Source of the DNA: Rubrolithibacter danxiaensis
Lineage (GTDB): Bacteria > Bacteroidota > Bacteroidia > Sphingobacteriales > Sphingobacteriaceae
Assembly (NCBI RefSeq): GCF_047272945.1
Contig: NZ_JBKOPS010000008.1
Span: 62,001 to 126,000, forward strand
DNA length: 64,000 nucleotides
Direction of reading: 5' to 3'
Positions 60,268 to 64,000 of this stretch are shown one piece after another. The translations under genes and the position numbers were made by a program. Position 1 is the stretch's first letter. Each line of letters begins with the position of its first letter. The notes below the pieces were generated by a model that saw only the letters and a list, made by a program, of their open reading frames with translations, was not told the origin of the DNA and did not search any database.

Positions 60268-60975
60268 TCATAAACAAGTTAGCACATACTTTTTCAAGAG
60301 TTTCCGGTTTACAGGATTTCCGTGCCCAAGATAGAATTTCCCGGTGTTCATTGCTAAAATTCTAAGTATACTTTGTTTTACAGCTTTTCTATCATCATGA
60401 AAAGGAGGATGTTTCATACGAGAATGGAAAGCAATTCCTCCTAAAAATATACCTGCCGAAGCAAGATCCATAATTATTGCTTCGCCGTTTTCCAGAACAA
60501 TAGATAAAGACCCTTTAGTATGACCGGGGGTATGAATAATTTTACCTTTAATTCCAAATGAATGCAGGTCGAACTCATCATCCTCTTTTAATAAAATATC
60601 AGGCTCAAAAGGTGAAGCTGCATCTTTAGATAATTTCCATTTCAACAAATTCCAGTATGCTCGGGTAGGTTTAAGGGTGTCTGCAAGTGATTTACCGCTG
60701 CTTATTGCTGCAGAATCCTGTTCATGAATCAATACAGGAATACCTAATATATCTTTTAACTCTTTGGCACTACCAAAATGATCAAGATGCCCATGTGTTA
60801 TAATTAACAAGCCGATATCACTCGGTTTTATCCTAAATTCAAGAAGCTGCTTTAATATCTTCTGTTCGCTGCCGGGAACTCCAGCATCGACAAGTACATG
60901 TTTTTTAGGTCCCTTTATTAGATAACTATTTATCATTCCAAAAGGCAAGACGGATAGCTGAATTACTTGTTGCAT
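60268..60975 (-). CDS. MBL fold metallo-hydrolase
   Basis: A 235-residue metallo-beta-lactamase-fold protein. Zinc ligands: IITHGHLDHFGSA (H-x-H-x-D-H), HTPGHTKGS and the C-terminal LGHGNPV. Resembles the general MBL hydrolases of the glyoxalase-II type. No signal peptide. Substrate unknown. It is on the same strand as a Crp-family gene 56 bases upstream and may be controlled by it. Confidence 0.9.
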   Translation of the reverse strand: MQQVIQLSVLPFGMINSYLIKGPKKHVLVDAGVPGSEQKILKQLLEFRIKPSDIGLLIITHGHLDHFGSAKELKDILGIPVLIHEQDSAAISSGKSLADTLKPTRAYWNLLKWKLSKDAASPFEPDILLKEDDEFDLHSFGIKGKIIHTPGHTKGSLSIVLENGEAIIMDLASAGIFLGGIAFHSRMKHPPFHDDRKAVKQSILRILAMNTGKFYLGHGNPVNRKLLKKYVLTCL

Positions 60976-61031
60976 AGCATTTTTTACACTGCTAAGCTGA
61001 CAATTCCATTAGATAAAAAAGATAACATTTG

Positions 61032-61604
61032 TTAGGAAACAACTTTTCTTCTTATCCGACTTAAAGATTCTGGCTTGATTCCTAAATATGTTGCCAGATA
61101 CTGAATAGGTACATTCTGCACAATTTCACTATTGTTTTTGATTAATTTTAAATAACGGCTTTCCGCCTTCAAAATTAATAAGTCTAAAGTTCTTTGATTG
61201 TTGAATTCTATTTCCTGTTCATAAACAGCCTTGCAGAAGATTTTCCAGTTATTACTTTCATCGTGAAGAACTTTATACTTTTCTCGTGAAATAAAAGCAA
61301 TCTCACAATCTGTGATGCAATGAATATTGCTTTCGGAATAAGAATCTGACACAAACCCTTTGAATGAAGTAATCATACTATCCGGACCTTTTATAGCTGC
61401 AGTTACCTCTTCTTCTTCATTGATGTAGAAAGACCGCACAAAACCACTTTTGATAAAATATAAATTTTTGGTCCTATGATTTTGCTCCTCCAGTAAACTG
61501 CCTTTCTGAAAATATTTACAGTCAAAATAGCTTCTTACCAGCAGATTATCAAATTCATTAAGTGTTGTTATACGTTTGATATATTGTAACAGAGCATCAA
61601 CCAT
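61032..61604 (-). CDS. Crp/Fnr family transcriptional regulator
   Basis: A 190-residue protein with a cyclic-nucleotide-binding-like beta-barrel (KGSLLEEQNHRTKNLYFIKSG, then VRSFYINEEEEVTAAI) and a C-terminal helix-turn-helix ending YLATYLGIKPESLSRIRRKV, the usual pattern of Bacteroidota Crp paralogues. The glycine/arginine cAMP-contact residues are not obvious, so the ligand is unknown. It probably regulates the adjacent MBL gene. Confidence 0.88.
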   Translation of the reverse strand: MVDALLQYIKRITTLNEFDNLLVRSYFDCKYFQKGSLLEEQNHRTKNLYFIKSGFVRSFYINEEEEVTAAIKGPDSMITSFKGFVSDSYSESNIHCITDCEIAFISREKYKVLHDESNNWKIFCKAVYEQEIEFNNQRTLDLLILKAESRYLKLIKNNSEIVQNVPIQYLATYLGIKPESLSRIRRKVVS

Positions 61605-61665
61605 AAAGCAGAAGATTACAGAAAATTAATTTTTGAACAATTTAGGAATTTTAAAGCACGGATTT

Positions 61666-61791
61666 ATGGAGCCTTGGTTTAACATCTTACTAAAAGAAAA
61701 AAGCAATGAATCTGCAGAGAGGACAATCGAACACATAATACTATTATTGATGTTATTGATACCATCAGTAATAATTGCAATAATTCCTTAA
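61666..61791 (+). CDS. Possible small membrane peptide (41 aa)
   Basis: An ATG at 61666 opens a 41-codon frame ending TAA 61789-61791. The product starts MEPWFNILLKEKSNESAER and ends in one hydrophobic helix HIILLLMLLIPSVIIAIIP. The 287-bp gap between the Crp gene and the M1 peptidase is otherwise empty. Weak support: no clear promoter and the helix could arise from AT-rich DNA by chance. Confidence 0.3.
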   Translation: MEPWFNILLKEKSNESAERTIEHIILLLMLLIPSVIIAIIP

Positions 61792-61891
61792 ATGCCCGAA
61801 TTTGGAGTGAATAACCGAGTAACTCTTTACACCTGTATTGAGATTTGAAATTTCATGTACTGTATAGTCAAAGTAAACCCTTATCGTCTTC

Positions 61892-64000
61892 TTACTCGCC
61901 CAGTTGCTTCACATTATCATCGAGTCGCAGATCAATCATCAGATAATTGGGATCAATACCGCCTCGATCAGGTTTTCGTGGTACGGTCACTTTTATGGTT
62001 TGATCGCCTGACCGGATGCGGTGCATCTGAAGGTAGAGCGGCTTGTTTAAACCTTTTTCTTCTTCATAAATGCCCACTTCCAGTAAATCATTCATTGGTA
62101 CTTCGCTATCATAACCCGTACTATCAATTACCACCTTATGAGCCTGCACCTTCAGCGTTACCTGCCAGTTACCTGCTTTAGTTTGCTTTGCTGCAAATTT
62201 TTTTGTTTTGAGACGCCAATATGTGTTCTTCTTAAACAGGTCATTCAGCAGGTAATTTAATGAGTCCGGAGTAACCTTTTGCAGCTCCTGATAGAGATCA
62301 AGAGTAGTCGGAAGAGGGAGCTCTCCTGAACTGTGTTTTTGGAGCAGGCTCCGAAGCGCACCATTGACTTTTTCTTTACCGATGTATTTACTCAAGGCAT
62401 ACATGGCGAGTCCGCCCTTCCGGTAATATAAAAAGTCTTCATTTGCCTGAAGTAAGGGAGCTGTTGCAAGTGAGCGGGGCATTTCGTAGAACGAATGCAG
62501 AAAATTTACATATTGCTGCAAATGACCCTCCCCGTAAGTCTTTTCCAAAACCTGCATCCCGGAATATACCGCAAGTCCTTCGATCAGAACGCCGGCTCCT
62601 TCGACGTTTGCTGGTGTTAATCTGGCAATTCCCCACCACTGGTGAGCTACTTCATGAGCCAAAATATAATAGGGAAGGTCAAAGCCATTCGGACCGTCAT
62701 CGGGATTCATCAATGAATACTTTTCTCCATAATAAATGATGCTCGCATCAGCACTTGCACCACCCCCGCCGCCGGCACGCTCAACTACATTGAAATGCTT
62801 ATAGGGATAGATACCAAACTGCTCTGTAAAATATGCCAGCGAAGCCTTTGCACTCCGTAGCATACGGTCTATATTACGGTCATGGCCCCGATGATAGTAA
62901 ATTCTGATTGCAACATTGTTCCACTTGCTTTCCTGTAGTGCATAATTCCCTGATAAGAGAGCGTATTCACCTCCTATAGGAGCGTCAGCTTTGTAGTGGA
63001 AGTAACGTCGGCCTCCTTCTGTCCAGTTTTTTTGCAAATTACCCGGCGCAACGGCTACTTCATCCATAGCTGTGCCTACAATGGCTTCAAAAGTGTTTTG
63101 ATCTGTACTGTACCGCTTACTACGTGCTTCAGCATCATATAACGAAGGGTGCTCCGGGCGAGCCGCCAGTTTATACTTTTTCCGAAGAACCACATCATTA
63201 AGCTCTCTGTAACGTTGATAGCCGATAGCAGGGAGCAGGTCATAATTGGTGAAGTAACTGCCGTTCTTCATTACCCATTCGTCCGTGCCGCTATTACGGA
63301 AACCACGCTGTTTATACTGTACTACAAAGTTCAATTGCAGTGAATCACCTGGACGTAGCGCTTGTTTCAGTTTATAAATGTAGTAGCTAAGTTCTTTGTC
63401 CATCTGCACAATGTCAGCCGATCGATTAAACTTTACTTCAGCAGGCTCTATTCCAGAGATACTCTGCAGATGTATGAAGTCAATTGATACTGAATCCTTA
63501 TTCACCATGGTATACGCTGTCCGAATCTCTACTTCCTGCCTGTCGGGGTAAATCTCCACTTGCAGTTTCGTACCCGTTAGTTGGGGCTGGGGAGTGTTCC
63601 TGTATCGGCCGTAGCGCCTTTCATAATCAGCTTTCCGCTTATTGATGTCGGAGCTGCTTAGATATGCGTTTAGTATATTAGTATTATAGAAAATAAAACT
63701 ACCGAAGACAAGTATGAGTCCTGAGGCTATTATTCCAACCCAGGTTGTTGTGCTTGTTAAACGACGCTTTACTAACTTTAGACGATATTTCAAACCTTGT
63801 TCTCTTCCCCGTACCCAAAGCAATCTTGCTGCTACTGCAAGTAGCAGAGCCCAACCTGTCCAATATAGTTTAAAGAATAGCCAGGGTTTAAGAGTAGGCC
63901 CAAAACCACGTATATCGGTGTACCACCAAGCAGGGTCTGCTCCATAAATAAGCATCTTGTGTTCAACGTGAAATGTGGAAGGAAATGCAATAAAAATAAA
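61892..64000 (-). CDS. M1 family aminopeptidase, C-terminal part (partial)
   Basis: The frame is open to the right edge of the window; the Met at 63955 is not necessarily the start, because 15 further codons before it are also open (FIAFPSTFHVEHK). Visible: two membrane helices (FKLYWTGWALLLAVAARLLW, GIIASGLILVFGSFIFY), then an M1 peptidase domain with zinc motif HEVAHQWWG (about residue 434 from Met) and the third ligand Glu in LIEGLAVYSG. Such proteins in Bacteroidota often follow ABC permease helices in one chain of about 1200 residues. Partial; N-terminus outside. Confidence 0.85.
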   Translation of the reverse strand, partial: FIFIAFPSTFHVEHKMLIYGADPAWWYTDIRGFGPTLKPWLFFKLYWTGWALLLAVAARLLWVRGREQGLKYRLKLVKRRLTSTTTWVGIIASGLILVFGSFIFYNTNILNAYLSSSDINKRKADYERRYGRYRNTPQPQLTGTKLQVEIYPDRQEVEIRTAYTMVNKDSVSIDFIHLQSISGIEPAEVKFNRSADIVQMDKELSYYIYKLKQALRPGDSLQLNFVVQYKQRGFRNSGTDEWVMKNGSYFTNYDLLPAIGYQRYRELNDVVLRKKYKLAARPEHPSLYDAEARSKRYSTDQNTFEAIVGTAMDEVAVAPGNLQKNWTEGGRRYFHYKADAPIGGEYALLSGNYALQESKWNNVAIRIYYHRGHDRNIDRMLRSAKASLAYFTEQFGIYPYKHFNVVERAGGGGGASADASIIYYGEKYSLMNPDDGPNGFDLPYYILAHEVAHQWWGIARLTPANVEGAGVLIEGLAVYSGMQVLEKTYGEGHLQQYVNFLHSFYEMPRSLATAPLLQANEDFLYYRKGGLAMYALSKYIGKEKVNGALRSLLQKHSSGELPLPTTLDLYQELQKVTPDSLNYLLNDLFKKNTYWRLKTKKFAAKQTKAGNWQVTLKVQAHKVVIDSTGYDSEVPMNDLLEVGIYEEEKGLNKPLYLQMHRIRSGDQTIKVTVPRKPDRGGIDPNYLMIDLRLDDNVKQLGE

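Noticed and set aside
1..64000. CRISPR arrays, tRNA or rRNA genes, IS elements
   Set aside because: No regular repeat-spacer pattern, cloverleaf with CCA-end pattern, rRNA signature or transposase was recognised by eye; short tRNAs could still be missed.

Overview
The window looks like chromosomal DNA of a Bacteroidota bacterium, most likely from the Sphingobacteriales (Pedobacter-like). The evidence is a SusC/SusD pair, a glycine-rich RRM protein, DUF5686, BT_3928-type and DUF1599 proteins, promoters of the TTTG / TAnnTTTG type, moderate-to-low GC, and top protein-family resemblances. The genus cannot be fixed from sequence alone. I saw no rRNA, tRNA, CRISPR array, insertion sequence or prophage.

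Layout. 0-3.3 kb: AraC regulator, SnoaL-like protein, a frameshifted SDR oxidoreductase and a YCII protein, then a convergent RRM RNA-binding protein. 3.4-18.3 kb: housekeeping genes (DUF5686 outer-membrane protein, pheS, rlmD, a PyrR-like phosphoribosyltransferase, aroK, folP-cdaA, bacilliredoxin, ahcY, pdxJ) with a small HicB/HicA pair between ahcY and pdxJ. 18.5-21.8 kb: gcvP and a small monooxygenase-fold protein. 21.9-31.3 kb: a one-directional sugar-oxidation cluster (PmoA/DUF6807-like protein, tandem DUF1080 protein, Tat-exported and cytosolic Gfo/Idh/MocA oxidoreductases, MFS transporter, membrane-anchored c-type cytochrome/propeller protein), followed by a YceI protein. 31.3-38.2 kb: MBL hydrolase, recJ-lptB-GH3, TerC, polyprenyl synthase. 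38.4-40.5 kb: two ferritin-like proteins with Tat-like signals and an SMR transporter.

40.7-47.3 kb holds a compact four-gene minus-strand operon: redoxin lipoprotein-like protein, a c-heme/type-II copper monooxygenase, a large FG-GAP/UnbV protein, and a vanadium-haloperoxidase-type PAP2 enzyme. A 38-nt perfect palindrome separates it from 47.4-60 kb, a glycan-utilisation locus: SusD, SusC, ROK regulator, and divergently GH29 fucosidase, PNGase F-like amidase with a probable type IX secretion tail, second GH29 fucosidase and a second, paralogous ROK regulator. The most economical reading is a locus for releasing, importing and defucosylating N-glycans.

60-64 kb: a 51-aa glycine-zipper protein, an MBL hydrolase, a Crp-family regulator and the C-terminal part of an M1 peptidase that runs off the right edge.

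The two most promising under-described systems are the redoxin / heme-Cu monooxygenase / FG-GAP / haloperoxidase operon, and the sugar-oxidation cluster with a tandem DUF1080 protein and its own membrane cytochrome.
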